DNA of 64,000 nucleotides from Vibrio sp. qd031 (GCF_002100145.1 NZ_JXQD01000025.1:654166-718165); one strand, 5' to 3'. Numbered from the stretch's first letter, positions 54,294 to 64,000 are shown. Program-made: numbers and translations. The notes: generated from the sequence alone by a model not told the origin.

Positions 54294-55694
54294 TTAGAAG
54301 TTCGCGCTACGTGGTGCACGTGGGAATGGGATCACATCACGGATATTAGACATACCAGTAACGTAAGAAACCAAACGCTCGAATCCTAGACCGAACCCTC
54401 CGTGCGGCACTGTACCGTAGCGACGCAAGTCGCGGTACCAGCTCATGTGTTCAGGGTCGATGCTCATTGAACGCATACGCGCATCCAGTACGTCTAAACG
54501 CTCTTCACGTTGTGAACCGCCAATGATCTCACCAATGCCAGGTGCAAGTACATCCATCGCGGCAACGGTTTTACCGTCATCGTTCATACGCATGTAGAAT
54601 GCTTTGATGTCTTTCGGGTAGTTTTTCACGATGACAGGAGCTTTAAAGTGCTCTTCAGCAAGGTAGCGTTCGTGCTCTGAAGACATGTCTATGCCCCACT
54701 CAACAGGGAATTCAAAAGTCTTACCCGAATCGAGAAGGATTTGAATCGCGTCGGTATAATCAACTTGCGCGAAATCCGAAGAGACAAATTGCTCTAAACG
54801 AGTGATGGCTTGCTTTTCGATGCGTTGAGCAAAAAACTCAAGATCGTCACGGCATTCATCGAGTGCGGCTTTAAATACGTACTTCAGCATGTCTTCGGCC
54901 AGTTTGGCAACGTCATCTAAGTCGGCGAAAGCGAGCTCAGGTTCAACCATCCAGAATTCAGCAAGGTGACGACTGGTGTTTGAGTTCTCTGCGCGGAACG
55001 TAGGTCCAAAGGTGTACACTTTGGTTAGTGCACAAGCATAGGCTTCAGCATTTAGCTGACCCGATACCGTTAGGAAGGTTTCTTTTCCGAAAAAGTCTTG
55101 GTTGTAATCAACGTCTCCTTTATCGGTCAGCGGTAGGTTAGCCATATCCAGTGTGGATACGCGGAACATCTCTCCTGCACCTTCAGCATCTGATGCCGTG
55201 ATAAGTGGGGCAGAGACCCAGAAGTAGCCTTGTTCATGGTAAAAGCGATGGATCGCCTGTGACAAACAGTTACGGACGCGAGCAACCGCACCAATGACGT
55301 TAGTACGAGGGCGCAAGTGAGCCACTTCACGTAAGTACTCGATAGAGTGACGTGTTTTTGCCATAGGGTAGGTATCGGCGTCTTCAACCCATCCAACCAC
55401 TTTTACAGCGGTTGCGGCAAGCTCAAAATCCTGACCTTTTGCTGGAGACTCGACAATGGTACCCGTCACTTCAACAGAGCAGCCGGTAGTCAGTTTAAGA
55501 ACTTCCTGCTCGTAATTGCTTAAATTGTTTGGGACCACGGCCTGAATCGGGTCGAAACATGAGCCGTCGTAAATGGCAAGAAATGAGATTCCAGCTTTGG
55601 AATCACGACGCGAGCGGATCCAGCCTTTAACAGTAACTTCACTGTCGATAGCTAGCTTACCACCAAGCACGTCTTTAACAGGCGCGTAAGTCAT
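54294..55694 (-). CDS. asnS: Asparaginyl-tRNA synthetase
   Basis: A 466-aa class IIb synthetase with an N-terminal OB fold ([25 protein letters not shown]), motif 2 ([25 protein letters not shown]) and motif 3 ([16 protein letters not shown]). The ATG at 55694 ([10 protein letters not shown]) agrees with other AsnS proteins; the extra 19 residues from 55751 do not. It is a single gene, on the same strand as aspC. Confidence 0.97.
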   Translation of the reverse strand: MTYAPVKDVLGGKLAIDSEVTVKGWIRSRRDSKAGISFLAIYDGSCFDPIQAVVPNNLSNYEQEVLKLTTGCSVEVTGTIVESPAKGQDFELAATAVKVVGWVEDADTYPMAKTRHSIEYLREVAHLRPRTNVIGAVARVRNCLSQAIHRFYHEQGYFWVSAPLITASDAEGAGEMFRVSTLDMANLPLTDKGDVDYNQDFFGKETFLTVSGQLNAEAYACALTKVYTFGPTFRAENSNTSRHLAEFWMVEPELAFADLDDVAKLAEDMLKYVFKAALDECRDDLEFFAQRIEKQAITRLEQFVSSDFAQVDYTDAIQILLDSGKTFEFPVEWGIDMSSEHERYLAEEHFKAPVIVKNYPKDIKAFYMRMNDDGKTVAAMDVLAPGIGEIIGGSQREERLDVLDARMRSMSIDPEHMSWYRDLRRYGTVPHGGFGLGFERLVSYVTGMSNIRDVIPFPRAPRSANF

Positions 55695-55902
55695 GTAATG
55701 TAATACTCCATTGTGTATAAAAAGAGCCCAAACAGGCAGTGCAGTGCGCACTTTTATTGATCTCTACAGTTTACCTAGCAATTATTTGGCTTCAACCACT
55801 AATTGCCGGCAATCCAGTAAAAAATAGCGGTTTTTTAGGACTTGTGCCTTATCTGTTGGTTATGGCATCAAAAACCAGACTTTAAACAAAACACCAAAGC
55901 GA

Positions 55903-56499
55903 TTAAATCGAAAGTTGCCTCTGTAAGGCGTGCAATATTTGAGCGGTTACACCCCAAATAAATTGTTGTTCAAATAAAGCGCCATAAATAGTATGCGACA
56001 CTCCTTTGTGTGTGACGCTGTAACTACTCAAGGCGTCTGGACTGAGTATGAATGATGCTGGAACCTCAAACAGCTCTGCCACTTCGTTCTCGTCGATGAT
56101 CGGTTGATAGCTTGCATCGATAAAAGCAACGATAGGTACAACGGAAAAACTAGACACTGTATTGAGTGAAGGAAGTGCGCCAATAACATTGATCTTGTGT
56201 GGAGGAATACCCAACTCTTCATGGGTCTCTCGCAAAGCCGTTTCCGCTACGTCGAGATCGTGCTTTTCTACTTTACCTCCAGGAAAACTCACTTGTCCTG
56301 GGTGATGTTTTAGATGGTCTGCTCGACGAGTTAACACCAGCTGGAGCTGTTGCTCTCGCTCGACCAATCCGATAAGTACCGCGGCATCACGCAGTGGTTT
56401 CGGTGAAGAGCGCACCTTAGAAAGTGGCCGATGGTGCTGATACTGAGTGGGTGAAAGGCTTTGAAAGCGCAACAAAAATTCGTCTTTAGTCATAATCAT
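55903..56499 (-). CDS. nudL: NudL, CoA-pyrophosphatase (Nudix)
   Basis: A 198-aa Nudix hydrolase of the YeaB/NudL (UPF0035) group, which cleaves coenzyme A and its thioesters. The UPF0035 mark LTRRADHLKHHPGQVSFPGG is next to the Nudix box (GGKVEKHDLDVAETALRETHEELG). The start may be the ATG at 56499 or the one at 56493. It lies between asnS and recQ on the same strand; the 208-bp gap before asnS shows nothing I can name. Confidence 0.92.
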   Translation of the reverse strand: MIMTKDEFLLRFQSLSPTQYQHHRPLSKVRSSPKPLRDAAVLIGLVEREQQLQLVLTRRADHLKHHPGQVSFPGGKVEKHDLDVAETALRETHEELGIPPHKINVIGALPSLNTVSSFSVVPIVAFIDASYQPIIDENEVAELFEVPASFILSPDALSSYSVTHKGVSHTIYGALFEQQFIWGVTAQILHALQRQLSI

Positions 56500-56591
56500 C
56501 TATTCAGAAATTAATGATAATTGGCGTTTTAAGGTGATCGCGCCGATTCACTTTATATGCAATACAGAATAATCGACCTATCTGTTCAATA

Positions 56592-58718
56592 CTAGGGCCT
56601 GTTTTGCCACGTTAAATGCGCTAGTATGGCTTTGAGTTGATCGTAACTCCATGATTCGCCCAAAGCGTCGAAAAGCGGTTTGAGCTTCCTATCTCTTATA
56701 GAATTTAGCTGTTGGGCTTTTGAAGATACCGCAGCAAGTTCTGACTCGTTAATATCCATCAGCTGATGCAGTTCGACTTGACCGACTTCAACGCCGCTCA
56801 CTAAGTGTCCATAGATGGTTGCACTTGATAGCGAGCGTTGCGAGGCAATTGTGTCTATGCTGTTGCCTTGTTTAAACAGTGTGCAGCTTTGAAGTTCCGT
56901 TGCATTTAGCTGTCGTGCTTCATACTCGCGAGCCTGTATGACCGCGATAAAGGCGTCGCCATATTTCGCTACTTTGTTCTCGCCAAAGCCTGACACGCTA
57001 GATAAGGATTCTTTGGTTAGTGGGCGAGACCTAGCGGCTTCACGCAAGCTTTTGTCGTGACAAATTACATATGCGGGCACGCCTTGTTCAGTCGCAAGCT
57101 GTGCTCTTACGGATTTGAGTTTATCAAATTGCTCGATGTCGGCAGCATCAAGTGCGTCGCTAGCCGCAGGTTGGGTGGCACGAGAGCCACTTTTGCTTTT
57201 TCTTAATTGCCTAAGTTGCACATGTTTTTCGCCACGCAGGATTTCACGGCAACTCGATGTGAGTTTTAAGTTATTGAATTCACCTTCAACGGTTAAATAA
57301 TCCATTGCGATAAGTTGACGAAAAACCCCTTTCCATTGGTTGGCGCTTAGGTCTGTGCCAATGCCAAACGTCGATAAGCTGTCATGCCCAAAGCGCTCAA
57401 TTCGTTGATCCTTTTTGCCCAATAGAACGTTGATGATATAAGTGACAGAAAAGCGCTGGCCACATCGATAGACTGCAGATAACGCTTTTTGAGCCGCTTC
57501 TGTTCCATCCCATGTACTTGGTGGGGACAGGCAGTTATCACAGTTACCGCATGGTTCGCTCTGCTGCCCAAAGTATCGCAACAGTGTTTGTCGACGACAG
57601 TCGATCAATTCACAATAACCCAATAGCGCGTTGAGCTTTTGAGATTGAATTTGCTTATACTCGCGCGGGCCATCAGAGTTTTCCAGCATTTGCCTTTGCA
57701 ACACCATGTCTTGCATGCCGTAGGCCATCCATGCGTTTGCTGGCTCGCCATCTCGGCCCGCGCGCCCGGTTTCTTGGTAATACGACTCGATGCTTTTGGG
57801 TAAACTTAAGTGCGCGACAAACCGCACATCCGGTTTATCAATACCCATACCAAACGCGATTGTCGCTACGATGATCACGCCGTCTTCTCGCAAAAATCGT
57901 TGCTGATTTGTTTCTCGCACTTGATTAGACAAACCTGCATGGTACGGCAGTGCGGTGCGACCTTTTTCGTTTAACCACTGCGCGGTTTCTTCGACTTTTT
58001 TTCGTGACAGACAATAGATAACGCCCGCGTCGTTAGGGTGTGAATCATTGATAAACGACCAAAGATCGGCTTTTGCGTTGTTTGGTTCATTAACATGGTA
58101 TCGAATATTGGGCCTGTCGAAACTATGCACATAGTGCTTTGCGTCGACAAGTCCAAGCTGCTCGGCGATTTCGTGTTGCGTTTTAGAGTCTGCTGTTGCA
58201 GTAAGCGCAATCCTAGGTATAGATGGGAAGCGATGTTGAAGCACTGATAGCTTTTGATACTCAGGACGAAAATCATGACCCCACTGACTCACACAGTGCG
58301 CTTCATCAATGGCAAACAAAGAAATTGATGTTTGTTCCAACAACTGTAAAGTTCGCTCCATTAATAACCGCTCAGGTGCAACATAGAGAAGCTGTATTTC
58401 ATTATTGAGCACCCATTGCTCCACTTGCATCTGCTCGTACTGATCTTGTGTAGAGTTTAGAAACGCAGCTTTAATGCCTAATTGATGCAGAGCATCGACC
58501 TGGTCTTTCATTAAAGCAATCAACGGGGAAACGACAATGCCTATTCCCTCTCTGGCGAGAGCGGGTATTTGATAACATAATGACTTCCCACCACCCGTTG
58601 GCATGATTGTGAGAACATGATTGCCTTCGATGAGTTGCTCAACAATGTCTTGCTGTTGATGTCTAAAGTCTGAATATCCAAATACCGATTGCAATATGTT
58701 TAAGGGGGATTGTGTCAC
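56592..58718 (-). CDS. recQ: RecQ DNA helicase with extended C-terminus
   Basis: A 708-aa 3'-5' helicase. It has Walker A PTGGGKS at about residue 40, DEAH ([13 protein letters not shown]), motif [14 protein letters not shown], a four-cysteine zinc site (CELIDCRRQ...CGNCDNC), an RQC winged-helix region, an HRDC domain ([19 protein letters not shown]) and about 95 extra residues like a HTH_40 domain. E. coli RecQ is 609 aa. The GTG at 58718 fits the family start ([15 protein letters not shown]). The upstream ATG at 58880 would add 54 unlike residues. Confidence 0.92.
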   Translation of the reverse strand: MTQSPLNILQSVFGYSDFRHQQQDIVEQLIEGNHVLTIMPTGGGKSLCYQIPALAREGIGIVVSPLIALMKDQVDALHQLGIKAAFLNSTQDQYEQMQVEQWVLNNEIQLLYVAPERLLMERTLQLLEQTSISLFAIDEAHCVSQWGHDFRPEYQKLSVLQHRFPSIPRIALTATADSKTQHEIAEQLGLVDAKHYVHSFDRPNIRYHVNEPNNAKADLWSFINDSHPNDAGVIYCLSRKKVEETAQWLNEKGRTALPYHAGLSNQVRETNQQRFLREDGVIIVATIAFGMGIDKPDVRFVAHLSLPKSIESYYQETGRAGRDGEPANAWMAYGMQDMVLQRQMLENSDGPREYKQIQSQKLNALLGYCELIDCRRQTLLRYFGQQSEPCGNCDNCLSPPSTWDGTEAAQKALSAVYRCGQRFSVTYIINVLLGKKDQRIERFGHDSLSTFGIGTDLSANQWKGVFRQLIAMDYLTVEGEFNNLKLTSSCREILRGEKHVQLRQLRKSKSGSRATQPAASDALDAADIEQFDKLKSVRAQLATEQGVPAYVICHDKSLREAARSRPLTKESLSSVSGFGENKVAKYGDAFIAVIQAREYEARQLNATELQSCTLFKQGNSIDTIASQRSLSSATIYGHLVSGVEVGQVELHQLMDINESELAAVSSKAQQLNSIRDRKLKPLFDALGESWSYDQLKAILAHLTWQNRP

Positions 58719-59013
58719 GCCGATTCTCTTGAACTCATTTGGGGTATCGACACGCTGTGGCAATACGCTAGAAATAGATGAAAAGAGATAGTAACGAATT
58801 GAATACAAAACGCTAGTCAAGCGGTCAGGATATCGTTTATACCAACCGAATTTAGTACTTTTTCTTATTCTGTAACCCATCTAAACATGAAGACGCTTAG
58901 TCAATGGACACGAAATCCGATATAGTGGGACCTTAAGTACTTGTCTGTATTTTCAGGAAAGACAGTGATGCCAACTCGGTACTTATCGAGTAGTCGAATT
59001 TAAAGAGATATCA

Positions 59014-59760
59014 ATGAACATAGTCGTCGATACCCATACCCATACCGTTGCTTCAGGACACGCCTACAGTACCTTGACTGAAAATGCCTCTGCAGCCTCA
59101 CGTCATGGTCTGTCGCTATTATGTACAACAGATCATGCGCCCAAAATGCCAGGTGCTCCTCACTATTGGTACTTCAATAATCAAAAAATATTACCTCGTT
59201 TCTTGGAAGGTGTCGGTATTATTCGCGGAGTAGAAGCCAATATTTGTAACCAAGTCGGTGAGATTGACCTCCCGTTGTCATCAGATCCTCTTTTAGACTG
59301 GGTGATTGGCAGTTTCCATGAGCCTATTTTTCATCCATGTGATGAGGCAAGCCATACTAAGGCATTGATTTCGGCGATTGAGAGTGGTCGAATCGATGCT
59401 TTAGGGCACCTAGGCAACCCTAATTATCCATTTGATGTTGAGCGAGTGTTATCCTGCGCCAAACATAATAATGTGGCGGTAGAAATTAATAATACTTCAC
59501 TGATTGGTAACAGTCGCAAGGGCAGTGAAGAGCGTTGCGACCGAATTGTCGAAGTGGGTGCCAAACTAGGGGTATTATTTACTACCGGGTCAGACGCTCA
59601 TTTTTACGATCAAATAGGCCAACTGCAACTCGCGGTTGCTTTGTTAGAGAAATATGGTGTGCGCGAAGAAAGGGTTATTACTTCCTCGACTCAGCAATTT
59701 TTGCATTTTTTGACACTGCGGGGCAAACCACGCATTGCCGAGTTCGACGCGCTGTATTAA
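59014..59760 (+). CDS. ycdX: YcdX, PHP-domain phosphatase
   Basis: A 248-aa phosphatase with a trinuclear zinc site in a PHP barrel. Metal ligands are in DTHTHT (residues 6-11), CTTDHAPKM, the GVEANI segment, the FHEPIFH histidines and GSDAHF. It is very close to E. coli YcdX, linked to swarming. It is divergent from recQ across about 300 bp that holds no gene and no LexA box I could find. Confidence 0.93.
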   Translation: MNIVVDTHTHTVASGHAYSTLTENASAASRHGLSLLCTTDHAPKMPGAPHYWYFNNQKILPRFLEGVGIIRGVEANICNQVGEIDLPLSSDPLLDWVIGSFHEPIFHPCDEASHTKALISAIESGRIDALGHLGNPNYPFDVERVLSCAKHNNVAVEINNTSLIGNSRKGSEERCDRIVEVGAKLGVLFTTGSDAHFYDQIGQLQLAVALLEKYGVREERVITSSTQQFLHFLTLRGKPRIAEFDALY

Positions 59761-59779
59761 ATTGAGATTACTATTAGAA

Positions 59780-59823
59780 GTAAGGACGACCTTACCGCTC
59801 AAATTTTGATGGGGACGACCCCA
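59780..59823 (+). promoter_or_regulatory. Guanidine-II (mini-ykkC) riboswitch
   Basis: Two hairpins with identical ACGA loops: GTAAGG-ACGA-CCTTAC at 59780-59795 and TGGGG-ACGA-CCCCA at 59810-59823, 14 nt apart. Tandem ACGR hairpins define the guanidine-II class. The ribosome site GAGAA and the gdx ATG follow at once, so guanidinium should switch on gdx translation. Confidence 0.92.
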
Positions 59824-59839
59824 ATCCATAGAGAATTTT

Positions 59840-60157
59840 ATGCATTGGATAATTTTAGTCGTCGCAGGTTTATTAGAGATTGGGTGGGCAATAGGACTCA
59901 AGTACTCACAAGGCTTCACCAAACTAGGGCCGTCCATTGCGACAGTATGCTGTTTACTCTTTAGTATTGTATTGCTCGGCGTTTCAATGAAAACTCTTCC
60001 GGTAGGTACTGCCTACGCAATATGGGTAGGGATAGGTGCAATCGGTACCGCGCTGTTTGGCATTGTTCTGTTTGATGAATCTACCGATGTCATTAAATTG
60101 GTGAGTCTTGGTTTGATTTTTGGCGGAATTATCGGACTCAAATTGGCTCACAGCTAA
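59840..60157 (+). CDS. gdx: Gdx (SugE), guanidinium exporter of the SMR family
   Basis: A 105-aa four-helix small multidrug resistance protein of the Gdx subtype. It has the conserved Glu14 ([16 protein letters not shown]) and the Gdx stretch [21 protein letters not shown]. It exports guanidinium against H+ as a dual-topology dimer. The guanidine-II riboswitch directly upstream confirms the function. It is followed by a convergent gap holding a 13-bp inverted repeat. Confidence 0.96.
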   Translation: MHWIILVVAGLLEIGWAIGLKYSQGFTKLGPSIATVCCLLFSIVLLGVSMKTLPVGTAYAIWVGIGAIGTALFGIVLFDESTDVIKLVSLGLIFGGIIGLKLAHS

Positions 60158-60263
60158 TAGGCTCACCATTTGATATGAACGCTTAGAGTGCTATTTCTCA
60201 CTATGACTAACCAAAGCCATTACCTGATCATTCTTGCTCGTTAAAATCACGGATAACGGCGTT

Positions 60264-60302
60264 AAAGATTTTGTAGGTCGAACCACTTTCTACAAAATCT
60301 TT
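60264..60302. repeat. 13-bp inverted repeat between gdx and pabB
   Basis: AAAGATTTTGTAG and CTACAAAATCTTT are exact complements around a 13-nt loop, in the 234-bp convergent gap. There is no T run on either side, so it is unlike the other terminators of the window. It may be part of a dispersed intergenic repeat. Confidence 0.5.
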
Positions 60303-60391
60303 GCCTTGTTCTCAGCAATCTTTTAGATGCAATTTGCTAACCAGTTAATGACTTCGTTTGGCATACGAGTTTTTAATCAAAAAATGCTTGT

Positions 60392-61789
60392 TTAATCTAA
60401 TGTAGGTAAGATCTTCGCCAGTTTGTCTAAGGTTTCTTGATATTCGGCATCGGCCTGACTATCCACAACCAAGCCTCCTCCCGCCCACGCATACAGGGTT
60501 TGGTTTTGCGCCACTAATGTTCGAATAGCAATATTCGTGTCCATTTTATTGTTGTTGCTGATATAGCCAATACTTCCGCAGTACGCATTTCTAGTATGTG
60601 GTTCGAGCTCTTCAATGATTTGCATTGCGCGTACTTTTGGGGCGCCGGTTATTGAGCCACCGGGAAAGCACGCTTTAAGCAGCTCGCTGGCACTCTTATT
60701 TGGCGCAAGTTTTGCCTCGACGGTACTGACCAGGTGATGAACCGCTGGAAATGACTCAACATCGAACAGCGAGGGGACATGCACTGAGCCTGGCGTGGCC
60801 ACGCGCCCAAAGTCGTTTCGCAATAAATCAACGATCATCAAGTTTTCGGCCTGATCTTTCTCGGCGGTTGCGAGTTCGACAGCATTGTCTTTATCTTGGG
60901 TGGGAGTCACGCCTCGTGGCCGCGTCCCTTTTATTGGTTTGGTTTGCATTTCATCGCCATCTAAGCGAATAAATCGCTCGGGTGAAACGCTGATAATTGC
61001 CGAATCTTCTAGACGCAAAAAGGCAGAAAAGGGACCTTTGTTGCTGTTCTCCAGTTTTTGAAAAGCGCGCCATTCACAACCTTGATAGGCCGCTTGAAAT
61101 CGCTGCGCCAAATTGATCTGATAGCAATCACCCGCGTAGATGTATTGTTTTACTTTGTTGAAGCGCTCGATATAGCTCGATTTGTCCATATTAGATTGCC
61201 AAGAACTGAGTAACGAAAAAGGCTTGGAGTCTGGCTTAGTTGACGCAATGAGTTGAGCGTAACGCGCTTTTGCGTCTAAACCCACTGCTGACGCTGTTTT
61301 TGTTTTATGGTCAATGATTATAGCCCATGTGAACACGCCAACAGCCATATCAGGTACGGAGATATCATTTATAGTGCTCGCAGTGACATGCTCTATCGTT
61401 TTGCCCAGTTCATAACCCCATAGGCCTAAGATACCGCCGCAAAATGGCAAACTCGACTCAAGGTCTGCCCAGCTTGGTAAGCAGCGTTCTATCTCGCGCA
61501 ACACGTCAAAGGGTGCAGCCTCAATGGTGATTGAGCTGTCTGAGCTACCGATAACGTTGAGTGTCCCGTGACTGGACACTGATGCTATTGGATCAAAAAC
61601 CACAATATCGTAGCGGCTATCTGGGTGAACAGCACCCGCCGACGAGAGGAGCATTGACCAGGGCTTGTGCTGGACCTTAGAAAACAGCTCTTGGGCCAAT
61701 AAGGGGTGATAATCGAGACTAAGTTTTTGAAATTTCGCACTATCGAAACTAAAACGAGCAAATAATTGCGTAATTTGTGACAAAGACAT
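60392..61789 (-). CDS. pabB: Aminodeoxychorismate synthase component I
   Basis: A 465-aa chorismate-binding enzyme that, with PabA, aminates chorismate on the way to folate. The catalytic lysine is in PIKGTRPRG, metal and substrate residues lie in AEKDQAENLMIVDLLRND and FPGGSITGAPKVRAMQIIEELE. The PIKG motif marks PabB rather than TrpE (which has PIAG). It is a single gene, divergent from fumA. Confidence 0.94.
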   Translation of the reverse strand: MSLSQITQLFARFSFDSAKFQKLSLDYHPLLAQELFSKVQHKPWSMLLSSAGAVHPDSRYDIVVFDPIASVSSHGTLNVIGSSDSSITIEAAPFDVLREIERCLPSWADLESSLPFCGGILGLWGYELGKTIEHVTASTINDISVPDMAVGVFTWAIIIDHKTKTASAVGLDAKARYAQLIASTKPDSKPFSLLSSWQSNMDKSSYIERFNKVKQYIYAGDCYQINLAQRFQAAYQGCEWRAFQKLENSNKGPFSAFLRLEDSAIISVSPERFIRLDGDEMQTKPIKGTRPRGVTPTQDKDNAVELATAEKDQAENLMIVDLLRNDFGRVATPGSVHVPSLFDVESFPAVHHLVSTVEAKLAPNKSASELLKACFPGGSITGAPKVRAMQIIEELEPHTRNAYCGSIGYISNNNKMDTNIAIRTLVAQNQTLYAWAGGGLVVDSQADAEYQETLDKLAKILPTLD

Positions 61790-61912
61790 AAATCCCTAAA
61801 TAGCCAGTTTTGGCTGCCAAGAGTATCATAAATTGAACGTGTTGAAGCTCAACAGGTTCTGAAAGAACAAGTTTTGTTCACTGGAAGCCTAGAACGATAA
61901 AAGAGGATCGCT

Positions 61913-63424
61913 ATGACGGTCATAAATAAAGAAGATCTAATCAGCAGCGTTGCTGATGCTCTGCAATACATTTCCTATTACCACCCACTTGATTTTGTAC
62001 AGGCGCTGGAACAAGCGTATGACAAAGAACAAAGCCAAGCGGCCAAAGACGCCATCGCACAAATTTTAATTAACTCGCGAATGTCCGCAGAAGGTCGCCG
62101 ACCAATTTGTCAGGATACCGGCATTGTTACCTGCTTTGTGAATATTGGTATGCAAGTGCAATGGAATAGCGATCTCACCGTTCAACAAATGGTGGACGAA
62201 GGCGTACGTCGAGCCTACACCGACCCCGATAACCCTTTGCGAGCATCGGTTCTAAAAGATCCGGCGGGTAAACGAATTAATACCAAAGATAATACGCCAG
62301 CAGTCGTGCATATTAATATGGTGCCGGGTGACAAAGTTGAAGTTCAGATTGCGGCTAAAGGTGGTGGCTCTGAAAACAAAACCAAAATGGTCATGCTAAA
62401 TCCATCTGATGACATTGCAGAATGGGTTGAAAAAACGTTGCCTACAATGGGTGCAGGTTGGTGTCCACCAGGTATGCTAGGGATAGGAATTGGTGGCACG
62501 GCTGAAAAAGCCGCGGTATTGGCCAAAGAGTCGCTCATGGAACATATTGATATTCAAAAGCTTATCGATAAAGGCCCAGAGAATGCGGAAGAAGAGCTTC
62601 GACTTGATATTTTCAATCGAGTAAACAAACTGGGCATAGGTGCACAAGGCTTAGGTGGCTTAACCACTGTTGTTGACGTAAAAATTAAAACCGCTCCGAC
62701 CCATGCCGCATCCAAACCTGTGTGCATGATCCCTAACTGTGCGGCGACGCGCCATGTGCATTTCACATTAGATGGCAGCGGTGCAGCAGAATTGCCCACG
62801 CCAAAATTGGAAGACTGGCCACAGATCACGTGGGAAGCGGGCGAGAATACTCGTCGAGTAAACCTTGATAGCATTACGGCTGATGATGTCCAAACTTGGA
62901 AAACGGGTGAGACATTACTGTTATCAGGAAAAATCTTGACCGGAAGAGATGCTGCGCATAAACGAATTCAATCTATGCTGCAAAGTGGAGAAGGGCTACC
63001 TGAGGGTGTCGATTTCAAAGGTAAGTTCATCTACTACGTTGGACCTGTTGACGCAGTAGGGGACGAAGTTGTTGGCCCTGCAGGCCCAACAACGTCGACT
63101 CGTATGGACAAGTTTACGGATATGATGCTCACACAAACGGGTGTCCTTGGCATGATCGGTAAAGCTGAACGTGGTCCTGAGACGGTTGCGTCGATTAAAG
63201 AGCACAAAGCGGCTTACTTAATGGCAGTGGGTGGCGCGGCTTATTTGGTGTCTAAGGCGATCAAAAAAGCGAAAGTTGTGGCGTTTGAGGACCTCGGCAT
63301 GGAAGCTATCTACGAATTTGAAGTAGAAGATATGCCGGTTACGGTCGCTGTGGATTCAAAGGGTGCGAACGCACACCAGATTGGCCCAGATACTTGGAAA
63401 GTAAAAATAGCAGAGATGGACTAA
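61913..63424 (+). CDS. fumA: Fumarate hydratase class I
   Basis: A 503-aa [4Fe-4S] fumarase of the FumA/FumB type, which interconverts fumarate and malate in the TCA cycle. Cluster cysteines lie in RPICQDTGIV, KPVCMIPNCAATRH and a third, later position. The alpha and beta parts are fused. The ATG follows AGAGGA. Two short palindromes precede it (61840-61854, 61865-61879). A terminator follows. Confidence 0.95.
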   Translation: MTVINKEDLISSVADALQYISYYHPLDFVQALEQAYDKEQSQAAKDAIAQILINSRMSAEGRRPICQDTGIVTCFVNIGMQVQWNSDLTVQQMVDEGVRRAYTDPDNPLRASVLKDPAGKRINTKDNTPAVVHINMVPGDKVEVQIAAKGGGSENKTKMVMLNPSDDIAEWVEKTLPTMGAGWCPPGMLGIGIGGTAEKAAVLAKESLMEHIDIQKLIDKGPENAEEELRLDIFNRVNKLGIGAQGLGGLTTVVDVKIKTAPTHAASKPVCMIPNCAATRHVHFTLDGSGAAELPTPKLEDWPQITWEAGENTRRVNLDSITADDVQTWKTGETLLLSGKILTGRDAAHKRIQSMLQSGEGLPEGVDFKGKFIYYVGPVDAVGDEVVGPAGPTTSTRMDKFTDMMLTQTGVLGMIGKAERGPETVASIKEHKAAYLMAVGGAAYLVSKAIKKAKVVAFEDLGMEAIYEFEVEDMPVTVAVDSKGANAHQIGPDTWKVKIAEMD

Positions 63425-63431
63425 AAATAAG

Positions 63432-63457
63432 AAAAGCGCAGTTTTCTGCGCTTTTTC
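63432..63457 (+). terminator. Terminator of fumA
   Basis: A 10-bp stem AAAAGCGCAG / CTGCGCTTTT with a TTTT loop, followed by T residues. Confidence 0.92.
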
Positions 63458-63513
63458 CTATCATTTCAACGAGCTATTTCCTAAAGTAAAGAAAAAACCA
63501 ATCTGGAGAAACC

Positions 63514-63699
63514 ATGCCAAAGTTTGTACAAGCTTTACAAATCCTCATCGCTATTTTGGTTGGCGGTGTGATTGCCTATGACCTGATACTCGGAGGGATC
63601 GCTATTTTCCACGAAAAGTATGTGACTATAACGGTTGCCCTGACACTTCTGCTTGAGTTGGCTCTTTTTGTCATCTACAAACTGATCGAAGAAGATTAA
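63514..63699 (+). CDS. Small two-helix membrane protein (61 aa)
   Basis: A 61-aa protein with two predicted membrane helices (ALQILIAILVGGVIAYDLILGGIAIF and VTITVALTLLLELALFVIYKLI) and an acidic end (IEED). A GGAG ribosome site lies 6 nt before the ATG. It is 85 bp before ycjX on the same strand. ycjX follows the psp genes in E. coli, but I see no clear PspD likeness. The function is unknown. Confidence 0.75.
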   Translation: MPKFVQALQILIAILVGGVIAYDLILGGIAIFHEKYVTITVALTLLLELALFVIYKLIEED

Positions 63700-63783
63700 C
63701 ATCCAGCAGAATGATATCGCGTTGGGTAAATGGCTAGATCTTTGAATACTATTTGCTTACTCTGAGTAAAACTAGAGGGTTGT

Positions 63784-64000
63784 ATGAAGCGAATATCAAA
63801 CGAAATTAACCAGTTACTTCAACGCGGTGTCGACGCTCATATTTCATTGGGTGTGACCGGACTATCACGCGCCGGTAAAACCGCTTTCATCACGTCTGTT
63901 ACTAATCAATTGTTATACAGTTCCACACACAAAGCGATGCCTTTACTCACGGCACAATCTCAAGGTCGCTTGCTTGGAGCTCGGCAGGTAACACAGTCCA
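63784..64000 (+). CDS. ycjX: YcjX-family P-loop protein (partial)
   Basis: The first 72 residues of a YcjX protein, very like E. coli YcjX. The P-loop GLSRAGKTAFITS is at residues 27-39 (consensus GLSRSGKTAFITS), after the opening MKRISNEINQLLQRGVDAH. It is a predicted cytosolic GTPase/ATPase of the Psp stress regulon in E. coli, with unknown reaction. The gene runs off the right edge. The ATG at 63784 follows AGAGGG. Confidence 0.92.
   Translation, partial: MKRISNEINQLLQRGVDAHISLGVTGLSRAGKTAFITSVTNQLLYSSTHKAMPLLTAQSQGRLLGARQVTQS

Noticed and set aside
58719-58880. 54-residue extension of recQ
   Set aside because: Basic, aromatic sequence unlike RecQ; the conserved region begins at the GTG at 58718.
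58881-59013. LexA box between recQ and ycdX
   Set aside because: CTGT and ACAG occur but 13 bp apart, not the required 8.

Overview
The window is about 64 kb of bacterial chromosome, almost certainly from a Vibrio (Vibrionaceae) or a very close relative. The evidence is gene content and order: rplY-radD-rsuA-bcr, a psrA-fadE pair with an sRNA-like transcript upstream, nrdA-nrdB-yfaE next to ubiG and gyrA, a DUF2913 gene, and moderate GC with gammaproteobacterial terminators throughout. I saw no rRNA, tRNA, insertion sequence, prophage, CRISPR array or attachment site. The window looks like core and near-core chromosome, and it cuts metR at the left edge and ycjX at the right edge.

Layout. 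0-3.1 kb: divergent metR/metE with MetJ and MetR operators between them. 3.1-4.1 kb: a META-domain lipoprotein and a DUF1289 protein. 4.1-10.2 kb: a TetR regulator divergent from an RND efflux operon with two lipoprotein adaptors. 10.4-15.4 kb: rplY, radD, rsuA, bcr and a DUF2913 gene. 15.4-21.3 kb: a YbjT-like oxidoreductase and an AttEFGH-like ABC cluster. 21.4-26 kb: nhaA, a sigma-E-type sRNA candidate (VrrA-like by context), psrA and fadE. 26-27 kb: a DUF3943 protein. 27-31 kb: yfaE, nrdB and nrdA, with NrdR boxes and a perfect FNR box upstream. 31-35 kb: a candidate intergenic RNA, ubiG and gyrA.

35-43 kb is the respiratory nitrite ammonification (nrf) region. nrfA is divergent from nrfBCD, then nrfE, a DsbE-like thioredoxin and nrfF; a TPR gene (nrfG-like) lies on the other side of nrfA. 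The shared nrfA/nrfB control region carries FNR-, NarP- and CRP-like sites. 43-46.7 kb: a 54-aa ORF, ribA, an LdtD-type L,D-transpeptidase, ycbL and a winged-helix protein. 47-52.1 kb: a TRAP transporter (dctPQM) followed by its probable Cache-domain histidine kinase and LuxR-type response regulator, with a 7-2-7 palindrome upstream of dctP. 52.1-58.9 kb: an outer-membrane barrel protein, aspC, asnS, nudL and a long RecQ. 59-64 kb: ycdX, gdx behind a guanidine-II riboswitch, pabB, fumA, a 61-aa membrane protein and ycjX.

The most useful non-coding signals are the guanidine-II riboswitch, the sigma-E-type sRNA upstream of psrA, a possible FNR-linked RNA between nrdA and ubiG, the nrf control region, and a long-range pairing that would hide the ribosome site of the TRAP sensor kinase. 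All motif calls are by eye. No search was run, and remembered homologies are from general knowledge of the families.
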